Under the pieces are notes generated by a model that did no database searches, was not told the DNA's origin, and was given only the letters and a program-made list of their open reading frames with translations. Below, piece after piece: positions 10,570 through 19,836 of a stretch of DNA of 61,642 nucleotides. Positions within the stretch are counted from its first letter, which is position 1. Each line of letters opens with the position of its first letter. The translations under genes were made by a program, and so were the position numbers. The stretch comes from Geomicrobium sp. JCM 19039 (lineage in GTDB: Bacteria > Bacillota > Bacilli > Bacillales > Marinococcaceae), in the NCBI RefSeq assembly GCF_000698145.1, contig NZ_BAXB01000022.1, positions 1 to 61,642 on the forward strand. The letters run 5' to 3'.

Positions 10570-11350
10570 ATGGTTGAATTGTTTGATACACACGTGCACG
10601 TAAACGTGCACCAGTTTGATGATGATCTTGAAGACGTGCTTACCCGTGCACGAGAAGCCGGTGTGAAGTGGATGAATGTCGTCGGGTTCGATCGTGAAAC
10701 CATTACCCGAGCGATGGCACTCGTAGATGAATATGAGTTTTTGTATGCGACGATTGGATGGCATCCAGTCGATAGTGTCGACTTTACCGATGAAGATCTT
10801 GAATGGATGGAATCGTTGACGGAGCATCCGAAGGTCATAGCTATCGGTGAAACGGGGCTTGATTATCATTGGGACAAATCACCGGCAGCGGTTCAGAAGG
10901 AAGCATTTATAAAACAAATCCAGCTTCATAAGCGAGTCGGACTTCCTCTTGTTATTCATGGTCGAGAAGCCCAAGCAGATATTGCTACGATTCTTGAACA
11001 AGAAGGGGTCGGTCCGGCAGGGGGGATTATGCATTGCTTTAGCGGAGATGAAGAAACAGCAAAGCGTTGTTTAGATGCGGGCATGCATATTTCTTTTGGG
11101 GGGCCGGTTACGTTTAAAAATGCGCAGCTACCGAAAGATGTTGCGCAGATGGTGCCGCTAAATCGATTGCTTATTGAGACCGATTGTCCGTTTCTCGCTC
11201 CCCACTTACCGGGGAAAACGAAATGAGCCGGCCCATGTGGCGCTCGTCGCTGAAAAAATTGCTGAACTAAAAGGTGTTACCGTAGAGGAGATCGCTGAGA
11301 TTACGACAGCCAATGCAAAACGACTTTTTGGACTTACCGATGAAAATTAA
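10570..11350 (+). CDS. tatD: TatD-family metal-dependent hydrolase (frameshift near 3' end)
   Basis: Putative DNase/hydrolase of the amidohydrolase superfamily (YabD in B. subtilis). The metal-binding HVHVN motif is near residue 7, GETGLDYH near residue 95, and VIHGREA, MHCFSG and [10 protein letters not shown] follow in order. The frame breaks at about 11205 inside that last motif. A net gain of two bases (CCC reduced to C) or loss of one restores the family C-terminus [10 protein letters not shown]...FGLTDEN ending at 11350, about 260 residues. Its stop overlaps the rnmV start. yabE, which follows in B. subtilis, is absent. Confidence 0.9.
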
Positions 11351-11891
11351 AGAATGCATTGTCGTAGAAGGCAGGGACGACACGGTTGCAATCAAGCGAG
11401 CGGTCGAGGCAGATACGATTGAAACAGTAGGTTCAGCTGTGCCTGCGCAAGTGATCGAGCGAATTAAGCTTGCTATGATACGTCGAGGCATCATCGTCCT
11501 TACAGATCCCGATTATCCTGGAGAGCGAATTCGGCGGATCGTGACCGAAGCGGTACCCGGTTGCAAACATGCATTCATTAAGAAAACCGATGCGCTATCT
11601 GCAAATAAAAATAGTGTCGGGGTAGAACATGCGTCTCCAGAAACGATACGAGAAGCGTTGAGGAATGTTCAGACCATTGGTGAAATACCTGCGTATGATC
11701 CAGTGACGATGGCTGATATTCGCGAAGCTGGCTTATTAGCAGGTGAGGATGCCAGGTCTCGAAGAGAGAAAGTTGGATCGGAATTAAATATTGGTTATGC
11801 AAATGGAAAGCAATTTGTAAAGCGGCTGAATGTGTTTCAAGTCGAACGTGAGGAATTTTTGGCTGCTTTAGAAAAGGTAGGTTTACGATGA
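11340..11891 (+). CDS. rnmV: Ribonuclease M5
   Basis: Toprim-domain endonuclease that matures 5S rRNA. 183 residues. The toprim motifs are clear: VVEGRDD near residue 9 and [13 protein letters not shown] near residue 58; GVEHASPE follows near residue 98. ATG 11340 overlaps the tatD stop, and the RnmV stop overlaps the ksgA start (ATGA), so tatD-rnmV-ksgA is a coupled operon. An ATG 27 bases upstream in the same frame lies within the end of tatD and is not used. Confidence 0.94.
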   Translation: MKIKECIVVEGRDDTVAIKRAVEADTIETVGSAVPAQVIERIKLAMIRRGIIVLTDPDYPGERIRRIVTEAVPGCKHAFIKKTDALSANKNSVGVEHASPETIREALRNVQTIGEIPAYDPVTMADIREAGLLAGEDARSRREKVGSELNIGYANGKQFVKRLNVFQVEREEFLAALEKVGLR

Positions 11892-12742
11892 AAGAAATTG
11901 CAACCCCTACAAGAACAAAGGAGATTGTGGAACGCTACAACCTAAAAGCGAAAAAAAGTCTTGGACAGAACTTTATGGTTGATGCTCAGCTACTCGGCAA
12001 AATGGTTGATCATACAGGTTTAACAGAGAGAGACGGGGTCATTGAAGTGGGGCCTGGCATCGGAGCGTTAACCGAGCAGCTAGCAAAGCGCGCGAAGAAG
12101 GTTATCGCATATGAGATTGATCAGCGCCTTTTACCCGTTTTAGACGATACCCTGTCTTCATATGACAATGTAGACATTCGACATGAAGACTTTTTGAAGT
12201 CAGATCTTACGCAAGTGTTTAAAAAGGATTTTTCGGATGTAGACAATGTGTATGCGGCAGGCAATTTACCGTATTATGTTACAACGCCCATTCTTATGCG
12301 CTTTCTTGAGGAGAGATTGCCGATTGAAACATTAACCGTCCTCATTCAAAAAGAAGTAGGCGACCGTCTCGCCGCGAAGCCATCGACGAAAGCTTACGGA
12401 TCGTTGTCGATCGCCGCGCAATATTATGCGGAGACAGAAGTCATATCAGCGGTGCCACCGCAAGCTTTTATGCCAAGACCGAATGTCGATTCTTCGATCA
12501 TTACGTTTCGCATTCGCAAAGAAAAAGCTGTGCAAGTAAACGATGAAGCCTTCTTTTTCAAGTGCATTCGCGCATCGTTCGCTCAGCGCAGAAAGACGCT
12601 CCGAAATAACCTGAATCATTGGCTTGGAGACAAAGAGCGGGTAACCGAAGCTTTGGGGCGCTCAGAGATTGATGGAGCACGACGAGCTGAGACGTTAAGC
12701 ATTCAGGAATTTGGTAAATTGGCAGATGCTTTAAATTCTTAA
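11888..12742 (+). CDS. ksgA: 16S rRNA dimethyladenosine transferase
   Basis: Dimethylates the two adjacent adenines (A1518/A1519) near the 3' end of 16S rRNA. 284 residues. KKSLGQNFMVD near residue 24, the SAM-binding VIEVGPGIGALT near residue 48, and the catalytic NLPYYVTTP motif near residue 125 are all present; the C-terminal small helical domain is complete. It starts in the rnmV stop codon. Confidence 0.96.
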   Translation: MKEIATPTRTKEIVERYNLKAKKSLGQNFMVDAQLLGKMVDHTGLTERDGVIEVGPGIGALTEQLAKRAKKVIAYEIDQRLLPVLDDTLSSYDNVDIRHEDFLKSDLTQVFKKDFSDVDNVYAAGNLPYYVTTPILMRFLEERLPIETLTVLIQKEVGDRLAAKPSTKAYGSLSIAAQYYAETEVISAVPPQAFMPRPNVDSSIITFRIRKEKAVQVNDEAFFFKCIRASFAQRRKTLRNNLNHWLGDKERVTEALGRSEIDGARRAETLSIQEFGKLADALNS

Positions 12743-12752
12743 CCATTCGTTT

Positions 12753-12781
12753 CACCTCTTTCATGGCAAATGCATAGTGTA
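12753..12781 (+). promoter_or_regulatory. Sigma-K-like promoter of yabG
   Basis: CACC at 12753-12756 and CATAGTGTA at 12773-12781 with 16 bases between ACC and the -10 element. This fits the mother-cell sigma-K pattern (mACm, 16-17 bases, CATAnnnTA). yabG is a sigma-K gene in B. subtilis. The predicted start lies only a few bases before the ribosome site, so the leader would be very short. Confidence 0.5.
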
Positions 12782-12802
12782 CCGTATGGAGGAGGAGTCA
12801 CG

Positions 12803-13674
12803 ATGAGCTTACAAGTTGGTGATCTTGTTACGCGAATCTCCTATGGTGAAGATGTTTTGTTTCGTGTGACGGCGGTTGATGACAAGGATAATATTGAACT
12901 AAAAGGTGAAGAGTTAAGGCTCGTAGCCGATGCCCCGCTGGCGGATTTGAAAAAGGTTGACGATGATGAGCGTTCGGAATTTGAGGAAGAAGAGAAGAAA
13001 AAAGAAGAGCAATGTTATCGGCTATTCCGACAAGATAATCGATTGATGCGTGAGAAAAATGAATATGAGTTGTCATCGGCATATGCGACCCCGAATCCCC
13101 AATATTTTGAGATGAGGGTCGTGTTCTGCACATGGATGGCGACGCTTCGTATTTGCAGAAATGCACGACGATGTATGACCGTCTCGGCATTCCGGTATAC
13201 GGTGCGCATATGAGGGAGACGGATATGCCGCAACAAGTCGCGTCACTACTTGAGATGGTACAGCCGGATATCCTCGTGATCACGGGGCATGATGCCTATA
13301 CGAGAACGAGGGGAGATTCGAATGATCTGAAAGCTTATCGTCACTCCAAAGCGTTTTTACAAACGGTACGTGAAGCACGAAAGGCTGTCCCTAATCTCGA
13401 TGATCTCATCATTTTTGCAGGTGCGTGTCAGTCGTATTTCGAAGGGCTCATCCGCGCAGGAGCGAATTTTGCGAGTTCACCATCACGGGTGAATATTCAT
13501 GCTCTTGATCCTGTTTATATTGCTTCAAGAGTGAGCATGACACCTTTTTTAAATCGCGTGCACTTAAATGAAGTGCTTCGCAACACGATTACGGGTGAAG
13601 ATGGGCTCGGTGGCATCGACACAAAAGGGGTATTAAGAAGAGGCATTCCCTTGAAAGAACAACAAAATTTATAA
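12803..13674 (+). CDS. yabG: Sporulation protease YabG (one-base frameshift)
   Basis: Coat-associated cysteine protease that processes coat proteins in the mother cell. The N-terminal QVGDLVTRISYGEDVLFRV segment is the YabG signature. The frame breaks in the GGG at 13116-13118: one more G restores GRVLHMDGD and the rest of the family sequence. The repaired length is 290 residues, the same as in B. subtilis. The C-terminal part includes FAGACQSYFEGLIRAGANFASSP, carrying the likely catalytic cysteine. The start ATG 12803 follows GGAGGAG, preferred over ATG 12770 before the promoter. Confidence 0.9.
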
Positions 13675-13678
13675 CACT

Positions 13679-13726
13679 AAAAACCTGTCATAGATCATTG
13701 CTTTGTGCATGAAACGGCAGGTTTTT
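13679..13726 (+). terminator. Terminator after yabG
   Basis: AAAAACCTG and CAGGTTTTT form a stem with a long, partly paired loop, ending in T residues directly after the yabG stop. Confidence 0.6.
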
Positions 13727-13808
13727 GCTATTTTCTCAATGATTTTTGAATAATACGAGGAAATTTCGGCAAAATAAGAGGAATCTTACCGTTCGACAAA
13801 TTAAACAG

Positions 13809-13885
13809 TTGACATGCAGGGCTTTTCACTGTTAAAATTTAATATTTTGTATCGGTTTGACGTTTCATAAAAATTGTGGTAAAAT
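13809..13885 (+). promoter_or_regulatory. Two sigma-A promoters before veg
   Basis: First: TTGACA (13809-13814), 17 bases, TTAAAA. Second: TTGACG (13857-13862), 17 bases, TAAAAT (13880-13885). In B. subtilis veg also has two strong vegetative promoters, so a tandem pair is expected here. Confidence 0.7.
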
Positions 13886-13911
13886 TACTACTAGTGAGGT
13901 GGGGTGACATA

Positions 13912-14166
13912 ATGGGTAAAACGTTAGTGGAAATTAAGCAGTCGCTTGAAGAGAACGTCGGTAAGCGTATCACACTGAAAGCGAACGGCGGACGCCGCAA
14001 GATCGTCGAACGCTCAGGCATGTTAGAAGGAACGTACCCCTCAGTTTTTATTGTGAAATTAGATCGGGACAAACACAAAGTTGACCGTGTATCTTACAGT
14101 TATACAGACGTCCTGACAGAAACCGTGCAATTAACGGTTTGTGAAGACCAAGAATTACAAGCATAA
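13912..14166 (+). CDS. veg: Veg protein
   Basis: 84-residue small SH3-like protein, strongly expressed in B. subtilis, where it stimulates biofilm formation; its biochemical role is not settled. The sequence [19 protein letters not shown] and the block [14 protein letters not shown] are conserved family features. The ATG 13912 follows GTGAGGTGGGG. It lies between yabG and sspF as in B. subtilis. Confidence 0.95.
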   Translation: MGKTLVEIKQSLEENVGKRITLKANGGRRKIVERSGMLEGTYPSVFIVKLDRDKHKVDRVSYSYTDVLTETVQLTVCEDQELQA

Positions 14167-14178
14167 TATTTTTACTTA

Positions 14179-14216
14179 AGCTGCCATTTCTTACAGAAAT
14201 GAGCAGCTATATTTTT
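14179..14216 (+). terminator. Terminator after veg
   Basis: AGCTGCCATTTCT pairs with AGAAATGAGCAGCT (one bulge) around a short loop and is followed by ATATTTTT. It closes the veg transcript. Confidence 0.7.
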
Positions 14217-14235
14217 GTCTTTTTGGCCGATGCTA
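14207..14235 (+). promoter_or_regulatory. Possible sigma-G promoter of sspF
   Basis: CTATA (14207-14211) and GATGCTA (14229-14235) separated by 17 bases resemble the sigma-G pattern with one mismatch in the -10 element. sspF is a sigma-G gene in B. subtilis. The match is weak. Confidence 0.35.
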
Positions 14236-14271
14236 TGTGTGTACGGGATTATTGAAAAGGAGATGGTTCCG

Positions 14272-14454
14272 TTGAGCCGTCATCGTAGTATCATGTCATA
14301 CGCACTCAAAGAAGAAATCGCAAAAGAATTGGGATTTTATGATACCGTCCAACAAGAAGGTTGGGGCGGAATCAAGGCTAGAGATGCTGGAAACATGGTA
14401 AAACGAGCTGTTGAAATGGCAGAAGAACAACTCGCTTCAAGGCAGCAGAAATAA
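14272..14454 (+). CDS. sspF: Small acid-soluble spore protein SspF (alpha/beta type)
   Basis: 60-residue DNA-binding spore protein. The conserved alpha/beta SASP blocks are present: [22 protein letters not shown] and [14 protein letters not shown]. The TTG at 14272 is preferred because AAGGAG (14257-14262) lies nine bases upstream, whereas ATG 14263 touches the ribosome site. A strong terminator follows. ispE, its usual neighbour, is displaced about 6 kb downstream by the tre operon and repeats. Confidence 0.93.
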   Translation: MSRHRSIMSYALKEEIAKELGFYDTVQQEGWGGIKARDAGNMVKRAVEMAEEQLASRQQK

Positions 14455-14464
14455 ACCGTACACG

Positions 14465-14500
14465 CCCAGTGAAATCAGCGATGATTTCACTGGGTTTTTT
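14465..14500 (+). terminator. Terminator after sspF
   Basis: Perfect 13-base stem (CCCAGTGAAATCA with its complement), four-base loop, followed by TTTTTT. Confidence 0.9.
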
Positions 14501-14542
14501 ACGTCACGATGAATCTGATGAGTGACATTTCAAAAATAATTG

Positions 14543-14580
14543 TGAAAGCCCTTGCAAAGTAAACATATCCACGGTATAGT
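14543..14580 (+). promoter_or_regulatory. treP promoter overlapped by a cre-like site
   Basis: -35 TTGCAA (14552-14557), 17 bases, -10 TATAGT (14575-14580). The sequence TGAAAGCCCTTGCA at 14543-14556 matches the CcpA catabolite-responsive element (TGWnAnCGnTnWCA) at all but two positions and covers the -35 box, so binding would block the promoter when preferred sugars are present. Confidence 0.55.
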
Positions 14581-14590
14581 TGAGCAACTC

Positions 14591-14610
14591 TAACTTGTAT
14601 ATACAAGTTA
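14591..14610 (+). promoter_or_regulatory. TreR operator
   Basis: A perfect 20-base palindrome centred on TTGTATATACAA lies between the -10 box and the treP ribosome site. It matches the operator bound by TreR upstream of treP in B. subtilis. The treR gene is the third gene of the operon. Confidence 0.8.
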
Positions 14611-14626
14611 AAAAGGAGGTTGAAAC

Positions 14627-16533
14627 ATGAGCGTACAAAAGTTAATCGCGCCACTTTCAGGTAGTATTCTCCGGTTGGAGGATGTGCCAGACCCGACATT
14701 TGCAGAAAAGATGATGGGCGAAGGAATTGCAATTGAACCGAATGAAGGAGAAGTCGTTGCACCTGTCGATGGTGAAATTGTGCAAGTATTCCCAACGAAG
14801 CACGCGGTTGGATTACGGACAACCGAAGGGTTGGAAATTCTCATACACGTCGGTATCGATTCCGTCCAGATGGATGGAGAAGGGTTTGAGGTTCATGTAA
14901 AAGCAGGCGACGCTGTTCGTGCTGGCGATCGTTTACTTACATTTAGTCTTGAGTTATTGCGAAAAAAAGCCTCGAGTACGATTACGCCGGTTGTGATCAC
15001 AAACAGTGATGCGGTAGACTCAATCGAATGGAACTCTGAAGAACAACAAGCGACAAAAGGAAAAACCGAACTACTTACTGTACATGTGAAACAAAATAAA
15101 TCTGAAAAGAAGAAAAAGACAAAAGGTGACTATACCGAAGAAGCAAAACGAATTGTTGAAGCGGTAGGCGGAGAGGAGAACATCATCGCCGCCACTCACT
15201 GTGTGACTCGTCTTCGATTTGCCTTAAAAGATGACGCTCATGTAGACAGAGATGCACTTGATGAGATGGATGTCGTGCAAGGGCAGTTTCTTACAAATGG
15301 TCAATATCAAGTCATTATTGGGCAAGGAACGGTAGATAAAGTTTATAAAGCCATCGTTTCTGACACGAATATTGAGGAAGCATCTAAAGATGAAGTGAAA
15401 CAAGCGAGTGGAAAGAAACAAAACGTTATTCAAAGAGGCGTTCGTGTTCTTGCTGATATTTTTATTCCGATCTTACCGGCTATTGTCACTGCTGGTTTGT
15501 TAATGGGGTTAAACAACATTCTCGCCAACCCGGGTATCTTCGGTGAGCAATCGGTCGTGGAAATGTTTCCGCAATGGGCTGATTTTGCAGACATTGTGCA
15601 TCTCATTGCCAACACAGCATTTACGTTCTTACCCGCACTCATAGGTTGGTCTGCCGTCAAACGTTTCGGTGGCAGTGAACTTCTGGGTATTGTTCTTGGA
15701 CTAATTCTCGTTCATCCGGATCTATTAAATGCGTGGGCGTACGGAGAGGCTCAAGCGGCGGGGGACGTGCTACATGGACGATATTCGGTCTAGAAATTGA
15801 GCAGATTGGATACCAGGGCCAAGTGTTACCGGTACTTTTTGCGTCTTGGATTTTAGCAAAGATTGAGATCTTTTTACGTAAACGTGTTCTTGATTCACTG
15901 CAACTGCTCGTTGTTGCACCGATTGCACTGCTTGTAACCGGTTTTCTCACGTTTTTATTTATCGGTCCAGTAACGTTCACACTAGGGAACTTACTAACCG
16001 ATGGATTAGTTACTGTATTTGACCAGCTTGAAATAGTTGGTGGTCTCGTTTATGGTGCGGTGTATGCACCACTTGTTATTACGGGGATGCACCATACATT
16101 CTTAGCAGTAGACCTTCAACTTATTGGAACGTTAGGGTTTACATTCCTTTGGCCAATTCTCGCATTGTCGAACATTGCGCAAGGATCGGCAGCACTTGCG
16201 GTCATGCTTGCGACCAAAGATGAAAAGCTAAAGGGATTAGCAGGAACATCAGGTTTATCTGCATACCTTGGGATTACAGAGCCAGCGATGTTTGGTGTGA
16301 ACTTGCGTTTTCGCTATCCGTTTGTAGCGGCCGTGATCGGCTCAGCGATTGCAGCAGCTTGGATTACATCGCAAAATGTTGTCGCAAACTCCGTTGGGGT
16401 CGGTGGAGTTCCAGGATTCTTATCGATTACGAGCTCAGGTTGGATCGCTTTCTTTATTGGGATGGCAATCGTTATCGTCGTTCCTTTTACGATTACGTAT
16501 TTATTAGCAAAACGAAAAGGGTTTGAAGAATAG
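14627..16533 (+). CDS. treP: Trehalose PTS transporter EIIABC (one-base frameshift)
   Basis: Imports trehalose with phosphorylation to trehalose-6-phosphate. Unlike the EIIBC-only TreP of B. subtilis, it starts with a glucose-type EIIA domain (residues 1-150, active-site histidine in LIHVGID near residue 75). An EIIB domain follows (phospho-cysteine in AATHCVTRLRF near residue 190), then a membrane EIIC domain. The frame breaks near 15769: one more G (GTGGCT) restores GDVATWTIFGLEI. The repaired length is 635 residues. GITEPAMFGVNLRF near the C-terminus is the EIIC GITE motif. AAAGGAGG precedes the start. It is the first gene of treP-treA-treR. Confidence 0.92.
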
Positions 16534-16547
16534 AAAGTAGGGTTAGG

Positions 16548-18167
16548 ATGAACGGGAATTGGTGGAAAGAAGCGGTCGTTTATCAGATTTATCCACGGAG
16601 CTTCAATGATACGACTGGCAGTGGCACTGGGGATTTAAACGGAGTAACAAAGCGGCTAGATTATCTAAAAGATCTCGGTGTTGATGTTGTTTGGCTGACC
16701 CCAGTTTATAAATCGCCACAACATGATAACGGTTATGATATTGCGAATTACTACGAGATTGATCCATTGTACGGCACGATGAAAGACTTTGATGAGTTAC
16801 TCAACGAGACTCATGCACGTGGTATGAAACTGATTATGGATTTGGTCGTTAATCACACTTCAACTGAGCATGATTGGTTCCAAGAAGCAAAGAAATCAAA
16901 AGATAATCCATACCGAGATTACTATATATGGCGTGACGAACCGAACAACTGGGAATCTAAATTCGGTGGTTCTGCGTGGGAATGGCATGAAGCGACTGGA
17001 CAATACTATTTGCATCTATTTGATAAAACCCAAGCAGATTTGAACTGGGAAAACCCAAAGCTACGAGAAGAAATTTATCGGATGGTTGAGTTTTGGGGCA
17101 AAAAAGGTATCAATGGATTTCGCTTGGACGTTGTTAACTTGCTATCGAAAGGCGAAACTTTTGAGGATGATCATGTTGGGGATGGTCGACGTTTTTACAC
17201 CGACGGTCCGAGAATTCATGAGTACATCCATGAAATGAGCACTCGTGCATTTTTGCCTTATGGTATGATGACGGTAGGAGAAATGTCATCCACAACGCTA
17301 GAACAAGGGGTTCTTTACACGCGCCCTGACCGTCAAGAGTTGGACATGATCTTTCATTTTCACCACCTTAAAGTAGATTATCCCGACGGTGAAAAATGGA
17401 CCAAAGCACCGATTAATTTCGAGCAATTAAAAGAGATTTTTACGAAGTGGCAAGAGGGAATGGATTCTGGCGGTGGTTGGAACGCGGTATTTTGGAGCAA
17501 TCATGATCAACCGCGCGCGGGTTCGAGATTTGGTGACGGCTCCCCTGAAGCGGCCAAAATGTTAGCGACAACCATTCATCTTCTAAATGGGACACCGTAT
17601 ATATATCAAGGTGAAGAGCTCGGCATGACAAGTCCGGCATTTAAAACCATTGAGGAATATCGAGACGTGGAAACACTCAATGCGTATGATCTGCTCAGAG
17701 AACAAGGCGTTCCTGAGAAAGAGGTTCTGTCAATTCTCGCGAGTAAATCCCGTGATAACGGAAGAACGCCAATGCAATGGAGTGGCGAAAAGCCTCACGC
17801 CGGATTTACAAACGGTACGCCATGGATTGGTCTTGCAGACAACTGGGAGACGATCAATGCAGAGAATGCCATCAATGATTCTTCGTCTGTATACTATCAT
17901 TTCAAGCAGCTCATTCAACTGAGAAAGAAACATCCGATCATCCAATCAGGAAGCGTTCAATTCCTCGATCATCTTCACCATGCACTGTTTGCTTATGAAC
18001 GAGTGTTAGATGACAAGCGGCTCGTTGTCGTGAGTAACTTTTCTAGTGAAGCGGTGGAAGTTCCTTTACAGATACACGAGGTGCTCATCTCTCATCTGCC
18101 TATTCAGAGCGTTGATGACCAGAAGTTTGTATTACCTGGTTATGGTGCAATAGCTTTTTTTGCATAG
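16548..18167 (+). CDS. treA: Alpha,alpha-phosphotrehalase (GH13)
   Basis: Cytoplasmic glycoside hydrolase that splits trehalose-6-phosphate into glucose and glucose-6-phosphate. 539 residues. GH13 motifs in order: DLVVNHTSTEH near residue 100, GFRLDVVN (nucleophile Asp) near residue 197, GEMSSTT (acid/base Glu) near residue 245, and WSNHDQPRAGSRFG near residue 315. The neighbours treP and treR make phosphotrehalase far more likely than the related oligo-1,6-glucosidase. It starts 14 bases after the treP stop. Confidence 0.93.
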   Translation: MNGNWWKEAVVYQIYPRSFNDTTGSGTGDLNGVTKRLDYLKDLGVDVVWLTPVYKSPQHDNGYDIANYYEIDPLYGTMKDFDELLNETHARGMKLIMDLVVNHTSTEHDWFQEAKKSKDNPYRDYYIWRDEPNNWESKFGGSAWEWHEATGQYYLHLFDKTQADLNWENPKLREEIYRMVEFWGKKGINGFRLDVVNLLSKGETFEDDHVGDGRRFYTDGPRIHEYIHEMSTRAFLPYGMMTVGEMSSTTLEQGVLYTRPDRQELDMIFHFHHLKVDYPDGEKWTKAPINFEQLKEIFTKWQEGMDSGGGWNAVFWSNHDQPRAGSRFGDGSPEAAKMLATTIHLLNGTPYIYQGEELGMTSPAFKTIEEYRDVETLNAYDLLREQGVPEKEVLSILASKSRDNGRTPMQWSGEKPHAGFTNGTPWIGLADNWETINAENAINDSSSVYYHFKQLIQLRKKHPIIQSGSVQFLDHLHHALFAYERVLDDKRLVVVSNFSSEAVEVPLQIHEVLISHLPIQSVDDQKFVLPGYGAIAFFA

Positions 18168-18185
18168 TTGAAGGAGCGAGAAGGT

Positions 18186-18898
18186 ATGGAGAGAAAATAT
18201 ATAAGCGTGTACCAAGAACTAGCGAATGCGATACGCCAAAACGTATTCGAACCAGGTACACTGCTTCCTTCCGAGCATGAGCTGACCGAACAGTTCACAA
18301 CATCTCGGGAAACGGTTCGAAAGGCACTAAACTTGCTCGTTCATTATGGTCTCATACAAAAGGTTAGAGGCAAAGGTTCGGTCGTATTAGATTCACAGCC
18401 GTTTGATCTTCCGGTTTCTGGAATTACGAGTTTTAAGGAATTGACTGAAAACATGTCCATACGAGCGGTAACGAACGTCGATCGAATTGAATCGTTACCT
18501 CAAGATAACGACATGCACAAGAAAATGGACATCCCCCCGGATACGCCGGTATGGCAAGTCGTTCGAACGAGGGAAATTGCTGGAGAAGTTGTGATTGTAG
18601 ACCGAGATTGTTTCATTGAGGATGTAGTTCCGAAGCTCAGCCTAGAAGTTTGCGAACAATCCATCTACGAGTATGTTGAAAATGAGCTAGGTCTCACCAT
18701 TGCTTTTGCACATAAGGAGATCGTCGTCGAGTTGCCTACAGCCGAAGACCACCGGTTACTCAGCCTAAACGGTGCACCGAACGTCGTCGTCATTCGTAGC
18801 CTCGTTTATTTGGGAGACTCGAGTGTTTTTCAATATACGGAGTCGCGGCATCGCCTGACAAGTTCCGTTTCGTAGACTTTGCTAGAAGAGAAAAATGA
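18186..18898 (+). CDS. treR: Trehalose operon repressor TreR (frameshift in last residues)
   Basis: GntR/HutC-type repressor: winged-helix domain (residues 5-70, with TSRETVRKALNLLVHYGLI as recognition region) and a UTRA effector domain that senses trehalose-6-phosphate. The frame as read stops at 18875. One more G near 18857 (CTGGAC) instead gives the normal end DKFRFVDFARREK and a stop at 18896-18898, for 237 residues against 238 in B. subtilis. The start is ATG 18186 behind AAGGAG; the gene begins 18 bases after the treA stop. Confidence 0.9.
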
Positions 18899-18901
18899 AA
18901 A

Positions 18902-18935
18902 ACAGAGGAAGCGGTTACCGCTTCCTCTGTTTTTC
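18902..18935 (+). terminator. Terminator of the tre operon
   Basis: Perfect 13-base stem (ACAGAGGAAGCGG with its complement) around TTA, followed by TTTTT. Confidence 0.9.
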
Positions 18936-18984
18936 GTATTGGGTGGGCGTGATCGAACGTGAATGTTCTTACATGATTAAAACA

Positions 18985-19515
18985 ACGCTCTATATAACTT
19001 GAACGAAAGAAATTCACTGAATCCGATGACCGAGATCGGTCTTTACAGGCAAACGACCCCCTATTGTCTGTTGAAGTTCATCTCACTCAACAACTTCGTT
19101 GCCGATCGTTGTTCGTCACTGCAAAGATTGCGGACAACACGGAAAACGTTGGCCGAAGGGTATAAAGATGTGGTCTAGAGTCACCACCTGGCGCAAGGAA
19201 TATTATGACCTATCACTTATGTGACAATCCAGCCTCAAACCGGGCACTTTCGGCCCTCAACGGTCACATATATCGCGATTTGTGACCGTTGACTCCGTTT
19301 ATGTGCGGATTCACGTTTAAAATGATGATATTTCTTTCCCAAGTGTCACTTAAATGAATATATGGGGCATTTGGACTTTTTTCCACACCGTAACCAGTAG
19401 GCAGAAACGTGAATCGTGTCGCCCTTATGCTCTGGAGTGCAACCATCCGCCAGCAGTGAAAAGCAACAACAAACTGTGCAATTAGGAAAATGTTTAGTTC
19501 ATTCCATATAAATCA
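18985..19515 (+). repeat. Dispersed repeat, block A, copy 1
   Basis: About 530 non-coding bases that align along their whole length, with scattered substitutions and small indels, to 37347-37881 in the same orientation. The left edge (CTATATAACTTGAAC) and the inverse complement of the right edge (TTATATGGAATGAAC) are similar, like degenerate terminal inverted repeats. Inside is a conserved hairpin (TCAACGGTCACA ... TGTGACCGTTGA). No intact gene is present. It resembles a decayed or non-autonomous mobile element, but no transposase is recognised. Confidence 0.75.
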
Positions 19516-19836
19516 TTTTATGATGATCTAAATCGTTTTTTGCGGTTTTCAGCAGCTTCGGTGGCGACGGTCGCTCATTTTTGGGAATTTCTAGGGAATT
19601 GGTGATCTAGATCACCTCCGAAACAATGGTAAGCTTGGTAAAGTGGAAACTGTGCTCGAGTTGCGACCGAACTGTTCTCAAGTTGGGGAAAATTGCAGGA
19701 AAAGCGGTATATTCTCAAAAACTAGGTAACAGAATGAGCAAACTCGGTAACAGATTACAAAGTCACGTGTGCATCCCCGCCCTTAAGTACCCAACCTCAA
19801 GAGCTAGCAACCATCGGCACCAGAGGTGCCGAACAT
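19516..19836 (+). repeat. Dispersed repeat, blocks B, C and D, copy 1
   Basis: Three adjoining blocks recur near 36.5-36.9 kb. Block B (about 19545-19618) occurs there inverted at 36652-36730. Block C (19625-19795) occurs in direct orientation at 36768-36920; here it carries an extra near-duplicate of AAACTCGGTAACAGA. Block D (19798-19836, with the palindrome CGGCACCAGAGGTGCCG) occurs inverted at 36531-36570. The different orientations show that the two loci are rearranged relatives and not a simple duplication. A 70-codon open frame here is not supported as a gene. Confidence 0.65.
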
